The notes beneath the pieces were generated by a model that ran no database searches, had not been told where the DNA came from, and saw only the letters and a program-made list of their open reading frames with translations. A program made the translations under genes and the position numbers. 64,000 bases of DNA from Toxonevra muliebris (Eukaryota > Arthropoda > Insecta > Diptera > Pallopteridae). The stretch is from the NCBI GenBank assembly GCA_963691655.1, contig OY829326.1, positions 90,637,235-90,701,234 on the forward strand, in the 5' to 3' direction. This document shows positions 21,158 through 32,550 of the stretch, in pieces. Positions within the stretch are counted from its first letter, which is position 1. Every line of letters starts with the position of its first letter.

Positions 21158-22555
21158 TCAGATTATATTTGGTATTTCATTGCGCAGTTTAACAGTACCA
21201 TGATGCTTTCTCATATGCGAATGTAAGCCGGAATTTTGTGCAAATGCCTTTGAACATATTTTACAAGAATACTTCTTAATGCCGGAATGTAAACGCATAT
21301 GTTCCATTAATGCTTTGCGACGTGAAAATGCTGTGTGACACTCGATGCATACAAAGGGGCGTGCATTTGAATGCGAGGCTTCGTGTGCACGCAATAATGG
21401 TTTATCATAGAAGCTTTTACCGCATACTAAGCATACGTGTGGTCGTGAATTCGAATGACGACGTCGATGAGTACTTAAATGACCTGAATTTGTAAAGCTC
21501 TGTCCACAATCGGAACACATGTACGGGCGTTCATTTGTATGAGAACGCATATGCAACTTCAGCTCTGAGGTAGAAATAAATCCTTTATCACAAAATTCAC
21601 AACGATGTGGTTTTATGCCAAGATGACGATTACGATGCACCTTTAAGTTTGAACTTTCTGTGAAAGTAAGATTACAGAATTCACACTTATGTAGTTTATT
21701 GAAGGAGTTTGTAGTAGTGTGTCGCTTTGTTTGTGTTTTGATTTTTGCATGATTTTGAAGAGTTTTACTACATTTTTTACCAGGAAGTGTAGGTGTAATT
21801 GGTATTATACTACTGTCCATTACCATTGGGATTTTAAATAATTTCTGTTGATGTGTGGAAGCAAGAAACTCAACTTCAAAATTAATTGTACTATTTGTTA
21901 ACTCCTCTATATTTTTGAATGATTCGTTTTCTTCCTGCTCTTCCTCAAGTATTTCTAAGTCTTCTTCGAAATGTGCGTATTCATGAACTTCTTCTTTCAC
22001 TTTGTTTATACCGGTTTCATTTAAGAATATCTCAAATTTGTCCAAAAAATTTGTTGGCTAAAAATATAAAATGGAAAAATATGCCTCATATTCTTCAAAT
22101 TCCAGTTATTTACTTACCTCGTTTTTGATTGGTAATTCCGCAAGTTCCTCGTTTGTTTCCAGCAATTCAATTTCACACTCTATTTTTTCTTCCTTCATCT
22201 CTCCTTCAATGTAGCATGCTTCGTTTTGTTTTAAAATCGCCCTTTCCTCTTGCTCTAATTCTGTATTCTGCATCGTCACATGATTTTGGAGCATATGTCT
22301 AAGAAATCTTTTTAGCGATTGCCATTCCTTGTCACAGAAAGCACATCGAAAGCTAAAATGATGCTGCTGCAGCTTATTTTGTTGAGTTAGAAAAATCTCG
22401 CCGCATTTCAATTTGCTCAAGAAATAATTAGCACCTTCAGATTGATCACTGTGGACTTCTTCCTCGCCGCTGACTTCATCATAAGATGTATTAATGCTAA
22501 TTGGTGTAGTGGACGCAGATTCATCACTTTGTTGATGCTTTTTGCAGCTAATCAT
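21158..22555 (-). CDS. C2H2 zinc-finger protein, two coding exons
   Basis: Exon 1 is 22555-22118 (146 codons) and exon 2 is 22057-21158, joined by a 60-bp intron (GTAAGT donor, AG acceptor, phase 0), giving 445 aa. It is probably a nuclear DNA-binding protein. The N-terminal part holds a CGEIF block and one finger (CAFCDKEW to the HMLQNH region), then a long acidic stretch. Exon 2 ends with six consecutive C2H2 fingers, starting CEFCNLTFTESSNLKVHRNRH and ending CKICSKAFAQNSGLHSHMRKHH. Linkers are partly TGEKP-like (NERPY, NARPF). A TTTTACAG acceptor-like site lies just upstream of the ATG, so a 5' exon may exist. The architecture matches the genes at 28.8, 43.2 and 57.1 kb. The target is unknown. 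Confidence 0.88.
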
Positions 22556-22837
22556 CTTCGGTCTCTGTAAAATGGAAAATAGTTGCGGAATTTGTAAACA
22601 ATAAAGTCGTGTTATAAAATTTCGAGAGGTTTACACCTTTTACCTGTTACTTTACTTTTATTTTGTTTACAGTACTTATTCTAATTCAAATTTATCAAAT
22701 AAGCCAAATTATTGAAACACTTAACAAATATTTGATAACGAAAAATAAAGCAGAAAACTTATATTTAAACAATTTAAAGAAAAACGACATAAAGGAAGGG
22801 TTGAGTTTCAACTACAATGTATTTTTCATATTTTTTA

Positions 22838-23456
22838 ACGAAATTCTACCCATGGTAGAAATATTCAGAGGTAGATGCATTTTTCCAAAAAGTAGCCATT
22901 TTGAACTTTTGACAAGTAAGAGGAACTTTTTAGAGATGCATTTTTTGAAATGGATACAAACGAGAGTGTTAGTAGTAGATTATTAATACTGCTTTTATTA
23001 CTTAGTACTAAATTATAAATTTTATTCATAATAAAAAAGTATAAATTATGTTATTTAAATTTGTTTTCTTTATAAGCAAACACCTTGAACATGTTTAGTG
23101 CTAAATAATAATATAAGAAGCAGCAACTAATTCTCCCTATGTACATGCAATACAATGCAAATAATTCTCTTATAAATTCTCACTTAAAAATTGAACTATA
23201 AAAATACAACTCTGTTGCAAAAATAAGAATAGTATCAAAAGAAATGTTTTCCCAATTCCCAATGAAATTGTTGTTGCACCGAACACAAAGAGATAGCCTT
23301 TACAAAACTGTATTATTACATACAAAATAGTATTAAACAAACGAACATATTTTAACGAAAAGCAGCTCTGCAACTAGCTGAATGTAACCACCTCGACCGA
23401 GCACGGGAGAAAATGTTTTGTGTTCGTCGATCACCGAGCACCAATATAACCAGGCA
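22838..23456 (-). repeat. Dispersed repeat, long minus-strand copy
   Basis: Read on the minus strand, 23050-22838 matches 2990-3138 and 38580-38705. The middle (about 23060-23260) matches 38320-38520 on plus, for example GGGAAAACATTTGTTTTGAT and TTGCAACAGAGTTGTATTT. 23262-23456 shares CACCGAACACAAAGAGA with the 2819 and 44845 repeats. It appears to be the fullest copy of a non-coding family present at least four times here. Confidence 0.6.
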
Positions 23457-24427
23457 CTTAGGGCGATGTTACACGATCAATGTTTTGCTGTCAAACAATG
23501 CAATTGTTGTTGCTTTGAAAAATGAACGCTGAGCAAAAGAGAGGATGAACACATTTCACTTCAAATTTTTTTGCTGACGGAAAAAACCTACGTCACTTCG
23601 AATAAAATGAGGTTGCTGAAGATGCACTGTTGCATTTTATTGGAAATACTAACTTTTTTTCTAACTTAAAAATACATTTTTTTTCTTTGACACCCTTTGC
23701 GTTGTTTGGATTTTGTTTGTTTGTATAAATGAGTGCTGTTTAAAAAATTACTTAGGGCGATGTTACACGATCAATGTTTTGCTGTCAAACAATGAAATTG
23801 TTGTTGCTTTAAAAAATGAACACTGAGCAAAAGAGAGGATCAGCACTTTCACTTCAAACTTTTTTACTGACGAAAAAAACCTGCATCACTTCAAATAAAA
23901 TGGGGTTGCTGCAGATACACTGTTGTATTTTACTGGAAAATACTAATATTTAATGGAAAATACTGCACTTTTTACTAACTTTTAAATACATTTTTTTTCT
24001 TTGCCACCCTTTGCGTTGTTTAGCTTTTGTTTGTTTGTGAAAATGAGTGAAAAAAAAATACTTAATAATTTTTATAAAAACACGGCGCTTTTTTTAATAG
24101 TTCGAAAATTTTAAAGATTATTTTTCTGCGTTTTTCATAAATAAATGCAATATTTTTTGTATAATTTGTTGCTATTTCCACCAACATTATCTCATATTAT
24201 CATTACAATTATTTTCAATCTAATTCCATTTCAATTGTTGAATTTTCATTCACTCCAAAATACAATAAAATACTTTTTAGTTGGAAAAACATAGTTGCAG
24301 ATAAAAGTTAAAAAAAAAACATTCAGCAAAAAACTGATAGTGTAACAGGGCATCAAACAAAACGATGGAAAGAGAGTAAAAACAGAAAACATTGACAGCA
24401 AAACATTGGCCGTGTAACATCAGCCAT
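23455..24427. mobile_element. TIR element with a tandemly duplicated left part
   Basis: The left end (AGGGCGATGTTACACG, then CAATGTTTTGCTGTCAA) occurs twice, at 23460 and 23756, followed each time by about 290 bp of similar DNA. The right end at 24385-24427 is the inverted match (TTGACAGCAAAACATTGG, then CGTGTAACATC). This looks like an about 670-bp MITE with one extra tandem copy of its left portion. No coding sequence or TSD was recognised. Confidence 0.65.
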
Positions 24428-24429
24428 AG

Positions 24430-24597
24430 GCATATTCTTCTCTTAGAGGTTCGCCATTGCCAGCCAAGAGGTAGTGCCGTGTAGAAAAATTTTTATTTTC
24501 TATTTTTTGATTTTTGAGCGTGCCGAGATATGAACTCGGGCACCTCTGCGTAGCGGTCCAACACACTAACCACTAGGCTGAGGCTCAGAGAACACCT
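24430..24597 (-). mobile_element. tRNA-derived SINE
   Basis: The minus strand from 24597 reads a tRNA-like head: CCTAGTGGTTAGTG (A box), then GAGTTCATATCTC (B box) inside a T-arm-like hairpin. An unrelated AT-rich body follows. Acceptor-stem pairing is poor, so this is a SINE rather than a tRNA gene. Pol III internal promoter boxes would drive its transcription. Confidence 0.65.
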
Positions 24598-24604
24598 TTG
24601 TAAA

Positions 24605-25443
24605 ATAGGGGTTAAGGAAAGATCAATTTGTAGGTTTTGTAATGAGAAGATGATTTGATTTCAGAACATATTTTAGAGCACTGTTCCATAAAATAATAAA
24701 ATGGGTATGTACCAAGTGCACAGTACAGAACTAGCATCCATAGATCCGAGCGCAATACTTAAATTCTTGAGGGAGACTGGATTAGATGAGGTACTCTAGG
24801 TAGACTAGACTAGATATAGAAGAGGGATTTACAAAAGATCTTACAGGTCGGTTACAACGTCAAACCGAAGGCAACTATTTAGTTTTTTGAAACGTTGCAA
24901 AGACATAGTAGCAGCAAAATTGGTTCTTCCATGTTTATTATGCCATAATTCGTCAAGATATTCGTCATTTGATCGATACACACCAGCAAACAACAAAATA
25001 CCCAAATAGGCTCTCATTTCAATCTTATTAATTGGAATCCAATTTTCCTGATAACGACGAACACCTAAATTCATCATATTTGTACATTGAGCAGCAACAA
25101 AAGTTGTTGGTCCAATAGCAAATGAAAGTAACATAAGTGTTTAAGCCACTACTTCTTAATTTCTATTCTATTTCTTTCTATGTGTGGACCCTTTCCCAAC
25201 ACTCTTTTTTCTATTTCTATTCTCAGTTTCTCTTCCTACTCAATTCTCCCGTTCTATCCTTTTCTATATTATATTTTCTATTCTTATGAATATTTTCCAA
25301 CCGTTCGGTCGCTATTTCCATATTGTTTATTTTCCATTTTCAAAAGTTTTATTGCAATAAACTTTATAAATTCAAAACCGACTTTCCACCGTGTTTTTTA
25401 TTTCAAAAAATATAATTCATCTCCGAATTATGAAAAATTTTTT
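24605..25443 (-). repeat. First copy of a direct duplication, ending at the gap
   Basis: It matches 25676-26510 base for base apart from scattered single-base insertions or deletions and small differences. It contains the piggyBac transposase fragment and a TTTCTATT-rich tail. It ends where the palindrome centre would begin. See the finding on the assembly artefact. Confidence 0.9.
24841..25134 (-). pseudogene. piggyBac transposase fragment, copy 1
   Basis: A 97-codon minus frame contains EMRAYLGILLFAGVYRS, DELW and MSLQRFKKLNSCLRFD, the N-terminal part of the piggyBac DDE transposase domain. The catalytic Asp residues and the C-terminal zinc finger are absent. There is no flanking TTAA or TIR pair for this piece alone, so it is a fragment. 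Confidence 0.85.
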
Positions 25444-25643
25444 NNNNNNNNNNNNNNNNNNNNNNNNNNNNNNNNNNNNNNNNNNNNNNNNNNNNNNNNN
25501 NNNNNNNNNNNNNNNNNNNNNNNNNNNNNNNNNNNNNNNNNNNNNNNNNNNNNNNNNNNNNNNNNNNNNNNNNNNNNNNNNNNNNNNNNNNNNNNNNNNN
25601 NNNNNNNNNNNNNNNNNNNNNNNNNNNNNNNNNNNNNNNNNNN
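25444..25643. other. Assembly gap (200 Ns)
   Basis: Exactly 200 undetermined bases. A round number like this is normally a placeholder, so the true length is unknown. Confidence 0.99.
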
Positions 25644-25675
25644 AAGCAGTTGGTATCTAACGCAGAGTGTACTAT
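25644..25675. other. Residual cDNA/amplification adapter-like sequence
   Basis: Directly after the gap the sequence reads AAGCAGTTGGTATCTAACGC and then AGAGTGTACT. Allowing single-base insertions, this is the widely used SMART-type primer AAGCAGTGGTATCAACG and its continuation. Its position at a contig edge marks it as untrimmed library sequence, not genome. Confidence 0.8.
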
Positions 25676-26510
25676 AGGGGTTAAGGGAAAAGATCAATTT
25701 GTAGGTTTTGTAATGAGAAGATGATTTGATTTCAGAACATATTTTAGAGCACTGTTCCATAAAATAATAAAATGGGTATGTACCAAGTGCACAGTACAGA
25801 ACTAGCATCCATAGATCCGAGCGCAATACTTAAATTCTTGAGGGAGACTGGATTAGATGAGGTACTCTAGGTAGCTAGACTAGATATAGAAGAGGGATTT
25901 ACAAAAGATCTTACAGGTCGGTTACAACGTCAAACCGAAGGCAACTATTTAGTTTTTTGAAACGTTGCAAAGACATAGTAGCAGCAAAATTGGGTTCTTC
26001 CATGTTTATTATGCCATAATTCGTCAAGATATTCGTCATTTGATCGATACACACCAGCAAAACAACAAAATACCCAAATAGGCTCTCATTTCAATCTTAT
26101 TAATTGGAATCCAATTTTCCTGATAACGACGAACACCTAAATTCATCATATTTGTACATTGAGCAGCAACAAAAGTTGTTGGTCCAATAGCAAATGAAAG
26201 TAACATAAGTGTTTAAGCCACTACTTCTTAATTTCTATTCTATTTCTTTCTATGTGTGGACCCTTTCCCAACACTCTTTTTTCTATTTCTATTCTCAGTT
26301 TCTCTTCCTACTCAATTCTCCCGTTCTATCCTTTTCTATATTATATTTTCTATTCTTATGAATATTTTCCAACCGTTCGGTCGCTATTTCCATATTGTTT
26401 ATTTTCCATTTTCAAAAGTTTTATTGCAATAAACTTTATAAATTCAAAACCGACTTTCCACCGTGTTTTTTATTTCAAAAATATAATTCATCCCGAATTA
26501 TACATTTTTT
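25676..26510. repeat. Second copy of the duplication, with homopolymer-type errors
   Basis: Repeats 24605-25443. The differences are mainly extra bases in runs (for example GGGAAAAG for GGAAAG, TTGGGTTC for TTGGTTC and CAAAACAAC for CAAACAAC). As a result the piggyBac frame that is open in copy 1 is broken here (25911-26206). This pattern is what uncorrected long-read sequence looks like. Confidence 0.85.
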
Positions 26511-26812
26511 TTTTTTTTTTTCATATAATTCGGAGATGAATTATATTTTTGAAATAAATAAAACACGGTGGAAAGTCGGTTTTGAATTTATAAAGTTTAT
26601 TGCAATAAAACTTTTGAAAATGGAAAATAAACAATATGGAAATAGCTGACCGAACGGGTTGGAAAATATTCATAAGAATAGAAAATATAATATAGAAAAG
26701 GATAGAACGGGAGAATTGAGTAGGAAGAGAAACTGAGAATAGAATAGAAAAAAGAGTGTTGGGAAAGGGTCCACCACATAGAAAGAAATAGAATAGAAAT
26801 TAAGAAGTATTG
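26215..26812. repeat. About 300-bp-arm palindrome centred near 26515
   Basis: 26522-26812 is the reverse complement of about 26215-26508, with a T-rich centre. Arms include the CACGGTGGAAAGTCGG and GGGAAAGGGTCCA segments. It may be a true inverted repeat of a foldback element or a chimeric read that turned back on itself. The same arm start occurs at the gap edge (25440). Confidence 0.8.
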
Positions 26813-26929
26813 GCTTAAACAATAAGTAATGTATGAACATCACAAAAATAAAATAAATTTTTAGGTGTCGTGAAACAAATTGGCATAAATAAGTTAAGCT
26901 TTCATGTGGACATTGCAATGGATTTTTAG

Positions 26930-27270
26930 TGTATTTATTTGTTCTGTTTTTCGAAAAAAGTAAAATATCTGGCCTCTTCTCTCGTTTCTGGTGCGAAAAA
27001 TTCTGCATCCGAGTCATTACTATTGTATTCGCCATCAGAACCTATTTCTTCTGGTACATTATCATCATCCCCACCGGTTGCATATGGCTCTTCTTCATCA
27101 TCATCACCTAACAAAAATGTAGACCAATTATTCTGTGTGAATTTTTTAGAAACAATTTCGTTCGCCTTTATAGCATAAGTGAACATCACATTTAGTACAA
27201 TACGTTAGAGTACGTTTACCACAACAGGAACTTTGCATTTGAATCGTCCCTCAGATGCTGTCTTCATTTT
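26930..27270 (-). pseudogene. piggyBac relics: Cys-rich C-terminus and acidic N-terminus
   Basis: On the minus strand about 27250-27140 reads a Cys-rich tail (KRTLTYCTKCDVHLCYKG, then CF, a stop and a HTE end), typical of piggyBac-family C-terminal zinc fingers. Immediately after, in another frame, 27110-26935 is very acidic (DDDEEE, DGEYNSNDSDAEFF), as in piggyBac N-termini. A C-terminus preceding an N-terminus suggests two fragments or a rearranged copy. Both are degenerate. Confidence 0.6.
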
Positions 27271-28760
27271 CGCGAGATGTGCTATGTTCTCCAGCTTAAT
27301 GTCTGCTGGTAGAATATGGTATTTATTTGGTTTTGCTTATAATGCTCCTTCCAAAGGACGACCTCAAGCTGTAAAAATCATTCTCCGAAAAATGTTCATT
27401 ATGTTCACTTTCAAACCAGGCATAATTATTCACAGGTTTATTCCGTTCTTTATCTTCCATAAGTCGCTCCATTCCCAATTTGTATTAAAAACTGGAAAAT
27501 GCACCAAAGTTCATCAAACACTAAACACTGCCCAAGGTACCATATATAGTCCCCTGTTGGAAACAACAATTTTTCAATAATTTTTTCAAATATTATTTTG
27601 AAATAAACACATACTAATCAGCACATTATTTTTCATGTTGAAATTCGGAAATTTTTTTTAAAGTTTTTGCTGTTGGAAAATCAAAAAAAAAAACATTTTT
27701 TTCACATTAAAATGACAATAACTTTCGACATCTGGCGTTTTCTAATACCATTATGTATGCTCATCGATAAAGAAAGCTACAATCTACCACACCCGTATTG
27801 TGTTTTGGATGTTGGACGTAAGATGGCGCTAGTATTACCGTCTAAAGTGGTGGAGCCATATATGGCACCATGGGCAGGGAAGGGAAGGGATAAGGGCATT
27901 TTTGTAGAGCCTTACAGTGCCATCTGGCGAAGAAATGGATGTCGAAAAAAAAATGTAAATATGATTTAATCAAAAAGCCGGAACCTCAGGTCGATTTGAT
28001 AAAAATTTACTTGAGTAATAAGCCGTTGAAGTAGAAAATAACGTCAATTTGACACTAAAACCGGATTAAGGTTAACTATTAATATTAGTTAATCAAATAA
28101 AATACAAATTTTCGCTTAGCAGTGCTCAGTAATATCGAAAAAATAGTAATTTTTTTCTCTAGTGTGACGTCACAACTATATCAGCTGATTGACAAAAAAA
28201 ATGTAAACAAAGTAACGGACCTGCGCAATTCGTAATCTTTATTTCTATCATTCTTGGTACAATATAGCTTTAGCATACAATTTATATGTATGCGCACAGC
28301 TGCTTAACAGTGTGGCCAACTCAGTACTTTTCCCGCTGATTTTAATGGTTTGACTTAGCTCTCAACGCGTATCTTCGAAAAATCGAAGAAATTTTCATCC
28401 ACTAGAAGTATAAGATGTGTGCCTGTATTAGTGAAAAAGTTTAAATGTATTGAGTTTTCTCCCACTTTTATAAGGAAAACAATTTTACGCTTTTTTTAAG
28501 AAAATACGCGTTTTATTCTTCATTTTAGCGGATTTTGAAAAACAAAAGTTTCGCCACACTGCTGCTTAAGCAAACGCATGCATATTATAGTTAGCCCTTA
28601 GGTATTGGCAATGTGTTCGGAGTATTACACTCATTCAAATCATATCACGATGGCAACGCTGAATACCACAATGAGTGGCAAGGACGAAGAACAAACATTT
28701 TTATAAACATTTAAATCCAGCCTAAAACTGTTTAGCTTTTGTTTTAATTTTATAGTAGAA
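27271..28760. other. Intergenic DNA, no gene recognised
   Basis: About 27290-27500 contains a short minus-strand protein-like piece (VNNYAWFESEHNEHF) that may also be transposon-derived. 27540 carries ACCATATATAG, related to the palindromes in the 46 kb piggyBac-like element. 28100-28760 is the likely promoter and 5' UTR of the zinc-finger gene; a TTTTATAG acceptor-like site just before ATG 28761 suggests a 5' intron. Confidence 0.4.
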
Positions 28761-30409
28761 ATGGTAGAAATTACAAAAATATCATCGAATTACAATAATT
28801 CGAATAAGCTTGTTGCGAAAGTTTATTCTTGTGATTCAGAAACTTTTACAATATCATGTAATTTATGTGATTATGTTATAAATAGTTTCAAACGCTTCCA
28901 AACACACTATAAGAAACACATGGAAAACATAGAGGATAAAATTAAATCTAATGAAGGAGAAGAATTACAGACCATTGAACATGTGCAAATGGAAATTGCT
29001 AATTTTAAGAGTGTGGAAACGCTTGCATATGGTACTTCTGATGTTGAAGGAGTGGACGAGTCTATTTGTTTAATAAATTGTGAGGAAGACAAGTGGGAAG
29101 ATTGCTCTGGGATAAGTGAGGAAGAAATAAAATTGTTGGAAAAAGAACAAGGCTTTCATCTAGAAATCGAATTAGACGAACAAAGATTGCAAGACTTTCC
29201 GACACTAAATAATTTTATTACAAAAGAGGTATAAATACTTAATATTAAATTATAAATCAGAAGTCACATATTTATTATTGTTTTCTCTCTAGGAAGATTG
29301 TTCGGCAACGAGACACGATTTTGAAATAGAGGTATATACGTTAGATACACAACGTTTTTATCTATGTTCTTTTTTCTCAAGGCAAGACACGAGTGTTTTG
29401 GCTTGTATATTCCACGTAGTGCAAAATGTCGTCGTATTTTAAATTCTCATTCTGGCTCCTAAATTTATATCCATACCTCAGACCAAAATCGTATTAAGTC
29501 CAAAATTAAAATTTTCCGGTTTTCGCCAAGATTTAAAAATCACGCATAATATAAAGTATTAACACCACTTCGCTTTTGGAGAAAAATAAATTATATTTTA
29601 CGTTCTCGTAAAATTTACATCTGAGGTACGGATATGCATTTAAAAATTAGAATTTTTCAAAACTTCATTGTGCTGTGCGTTGTAATATTCATAACAAAAC
29701 ACTTGTTCCCTAAATAAATTGAACAATTCTTATTATGCCTTTTCTACTTAGGAGGATTGTCGAGAAAATTATAATGAAGTTGAAGAGGAGATTGGAGTGA
29801 TGGTATACATTTTTTTGAACGCTTACATATACATTCCGTATATCCTGACATTTTTGTTTTGCTCTCTAGGATAGTGCTTCCGATTCAGAAAATATCGTTG
29901 CCGAATATAAAAAACTGAAGCGTAAACTAATTCGAGCTAAATCAAGGCGTAAAAACAGCTCCTCCACTTCATACTTTAATTGCACGTATTGTGATAAAAA
30001 ATTTAACAATAATTCAAATCGAAAGATGCACGAGTTGCGCCACTCAGCAGTACGCCCATATTTATGTGATACGTGTGCTAAATCATTTTACACTCAGGGT
30101 GAATTAGATGTCCACAATCTTTTTCATAATGACGAACGGCCCTTCGTGTGCGAAGAGTGTGGTAAAGGTTTTCGACGTTCTTGGGTATTGAAAAAACATC
30201 GACGTACTCATGGCACACATGAAGCGACGTTACCATGTCCAAAATGCAATAAACTTTTTAGTTTTAATGATAATTTAAGAACTCATATGCAAATACATAA
30301 TACTGTAGCAAATATTGTATGTGAATTTTGCGATGAGGCCTTTACGCATCGCAAAAAATATCGGCGTCATGTACAAAAGAAACATACATCAAAGAAAAAT
30401 AGTTTGTAG
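28761..30409 (+). CDS. C2H2 zinc-finger protein, four coding exons
   Basis: Exons are 28761-29228, 29293-29331, 29752-29802 and 29870-30409, all joined in phase 0 with GT...AG introns, giving 365 aa. It is likely a nuclear DNA-binding protein. The N-terminus carries one finger (CNLCDYVINSFKRFQTHYKKH), followed by an acidic region. Exons 2 and 3 encode only 13 and 17 residues, both beginning EDC and both acidic. The last exon starts with a Lys/Arg-rich segment (about residues 200-216), then five C2H2 fingers from CTYCDKKFNNNSNRKMHELRH to CEFCDEAFTHRKKYRRHVQKKH. The phase and splice-site fit make the model strong. It is the same architecture as the 21 kb gene but transcribed in the opposite direction. 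Specific targets are unknown. Confidence 0.88.
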
Positions 30410-30760
30410 ATTTAACATTGAGACTCTCACAGCAAAAACGAACATCCTGCAGTTGGTTTTCTAAAAATAATTGCGATTGTATTACATTAATTTATGCATT
30501 ACTAATGCGTTCTAAAAAAACTTTGCTCTAGGCCTTCCATGTGCTGTTGTGCTATAAAAAAAGAATAAGAATGCACACTAAAGTTAGAAATTATTTTTTT
30601 CTTTAAACATGTTGGTTAAGACGTTTTTGCTCTGAAATCCTCAATTGGTAGACATACATATATTATTAAAAAACTAAGAAACAGAACAAAGAAGTATCAG
30701 TATGTTTATGGGTGATGCAAAAAGAAACTCTCGCATTGAGTACATTCAATTTGAATTCAC

Positions 30761-31834
30761 TTATCTAGGTCCCAAATGTCCATAAGGTGACTTATCATTC
30801 GTTTCAAAATAGAAAATTCCATCAACACGCCTTATCTGCAATGGATCACCAATATCAACATTGACTTGCAAATCCGTACAGCCGCTCTTATCTAGAATAT
30901 CATCAAAGCTCGAGCATCGAGAAACGGGCGAATATGAATAACCGCGTATAGCTTGTGCATACAAATGTACACATCGTCCATGTGAGCAAGAACCATCCAA
31001 GTCCTTGCCACAACCCGGTTGAAGACGCCCCCAGTTCGGATAGAATGCAGCCATACCAATTGGTTTCAAAAATCCTTTTACATTACCATTTGTTTGTATA
31101 GTTTGCACATATTTTGCATCATTACTAGATAAACGAGTTTCGGGATTCTCATAACTATACAAAGGATATGCGGGATCCAATCCTACAATACCCGCCACTT
31201 TGCCACGTTTCACATGCTTGCCAGAGAATCCAGCTACATGTGCACCCAAACTATGTCCAATCACAACAAGCATATCGAAATTTAGGCTAAATTTTTCATG
31301 CAAAAAATCAACTAGCTCAGCAACATCTTCACCAACCACTGGCACTTTGGCACGTGCTGATAGATAATTCAGTTTCGCATAGTCATACCAATCAACGGAA
31401 ATTATATTATAATCTTGCTGTGTGAAATACGCTTCTCGCACCCAATTATTTGGTGATGTTGTGTATGAGCCACCCCAACCGTGTATAATAATTCTGAAAT
31501 TATTCAAAATGTTATTGGATTCTAGTCATGCTTTAATTGAAACATACTTTGTATGACGGCTTTTTTCGAAATGCGATTTCTTTACGGAATCAACATCGTT
31601 TATTAGTAATTCCTGTGGTGTGGTAGGGTTGGATTTTGTATACAAATAGAACTTCACTTTTCCACTTGCACGTTCCTCAATCAAATCGATGCTGCTTTCA
31701 CGTAATGGAAGCGCGATCGTCGTAGCTTTTATTTTTTAATAATTAAAAATATTTATTTTATATAGGGTCTCTGTAAATTTATACTCCAAATTCTTACCAA
31801 GTATTGCACACAATGTTACCACAAGCGTCTTCAT
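30761..31834 (-). CDS. Secreted lipase of the pancreatic-lipase family
   Basis: Three exons (31834-31798, 31725-31548, 31493-30761) give 315 aa; splice sites are GT...AG and the frame is kept across split codons. An extracellular esterase for neutral lipids or phospholipids is expected. Residues 1-17 form a signal peptide (MKTLVVTLCAILATTIA). The alpha/beta-hydrolase core shows KIIIHGWGG (oxyanion region), GHSLGAH with nucleophile Ser153, LDPAYPLY with Asp178, and CSHGRC with His243, a complete triad. The lid segment is short and the Trp/Tyr-rich FYPNWGRLQPGC region is typical of insect lipases, so phospholipase A1-like activity is possible. Some insect members are catalytically dead yolk proteins; this one keeps all three residues. 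Confidence 0.92.
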
Positions 31835-32267
31835 GGTAAGCATAAGCTTTGTAGACTACTTAAACTGGTGGTATTATCCGCTGGTGGTAAATTTTCAAAT
31901 TAATTATTTATAATCTTATTGATAAGATTATTATATATTTGGTTGTTTTTAATTAATAACTAGATAAGATTTTCCTCACTTAGTTTTAAACAAGCTTGAA
32001 AGCTAATTGAACTATTTTAACCAAATTATATTTCCATTTTTATAATATCCCCAGCCAGCACTTAGATTTAGAATTAAATCCTCAAACAATCTTGCATATA
32101 AATCTGAAGCGTTCATATAAATGCCCAGAAAAGATATACTTGCCGATCAAAATGCGTCATTCAGAAAAGATTCTTTTCAATATTCAGAAAATAATCGTTT
32201 TAATGTATAACAAGATTGTTTTTAAAATATTGAAAATAGGTTGATCAAATAGAATATTTTGACAATC
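31835..32267. other. Lipase upstream region
   Basis: AT-rich sequence containing palindromic TTATTGATAAGATTATT-type motifs (GATAAG, 31915-31930 and 31960-31970). GATA-factor sites of this kind often drive gut or fat-body genes in flies. This is suggestive only. Confidence 0.35.
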
Positions 32268-32550
32268 TCGATAGTCTAGTGGGTAGTGCTGTAGACTTTC
32301 ACCCGAGAGGTTCGATTATCATTTTGGTCTGGAGGTTAATTCTCATAACCTTCTTATGAAGTGTATGTATGAGAATCATAATAAAGTGTACAAGTACACA
32401 TCTTGGTAGGCAAAGTAAAACCACCAAGAGATAGCAAATTGCCATGTCGTCGTTCGGAACCGGCGTTAAACTGTAGGTTCAACCATGTGGTATCACAATG
32501 GGCCGTTCTGGCTTGAGTATGTCTCTTGACAGCCACTTAAAAAAAAAAAC
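32268..32550 (+). mobile_element. tRNA-derived SINE, family S, copy 1
   Basis: The tRNA-like head is GATAGTCTAGTGGGTAGTG (A box) then GAGAGGTTCGATTATC (B box). The body follows (TTAATTCTCATAA, GTGTACAAGTACAC, AAAACCACC, CGTTCGGAA, GGCGTTAAACTG) and it ends in poly(A) at about 32538-32550. The body recurs at 36033-36190. A matching TSD was not found. Confidence 0.75.

Noticed and set aside
25180..25826. Frames running through the N gap
   Set aside because: Translation of undetermined bases; meaningless.
25911..26206. Second piggyBac transposase gene copy
   Set aside because: It is the error-bearing duplicate of 24841-25134 beside the gap and is probably an assembly artefact.
27667..27969. 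100-codon plus frame
   Set aside because: No recognisable motif, and the surrounding DNA looks non-coding.
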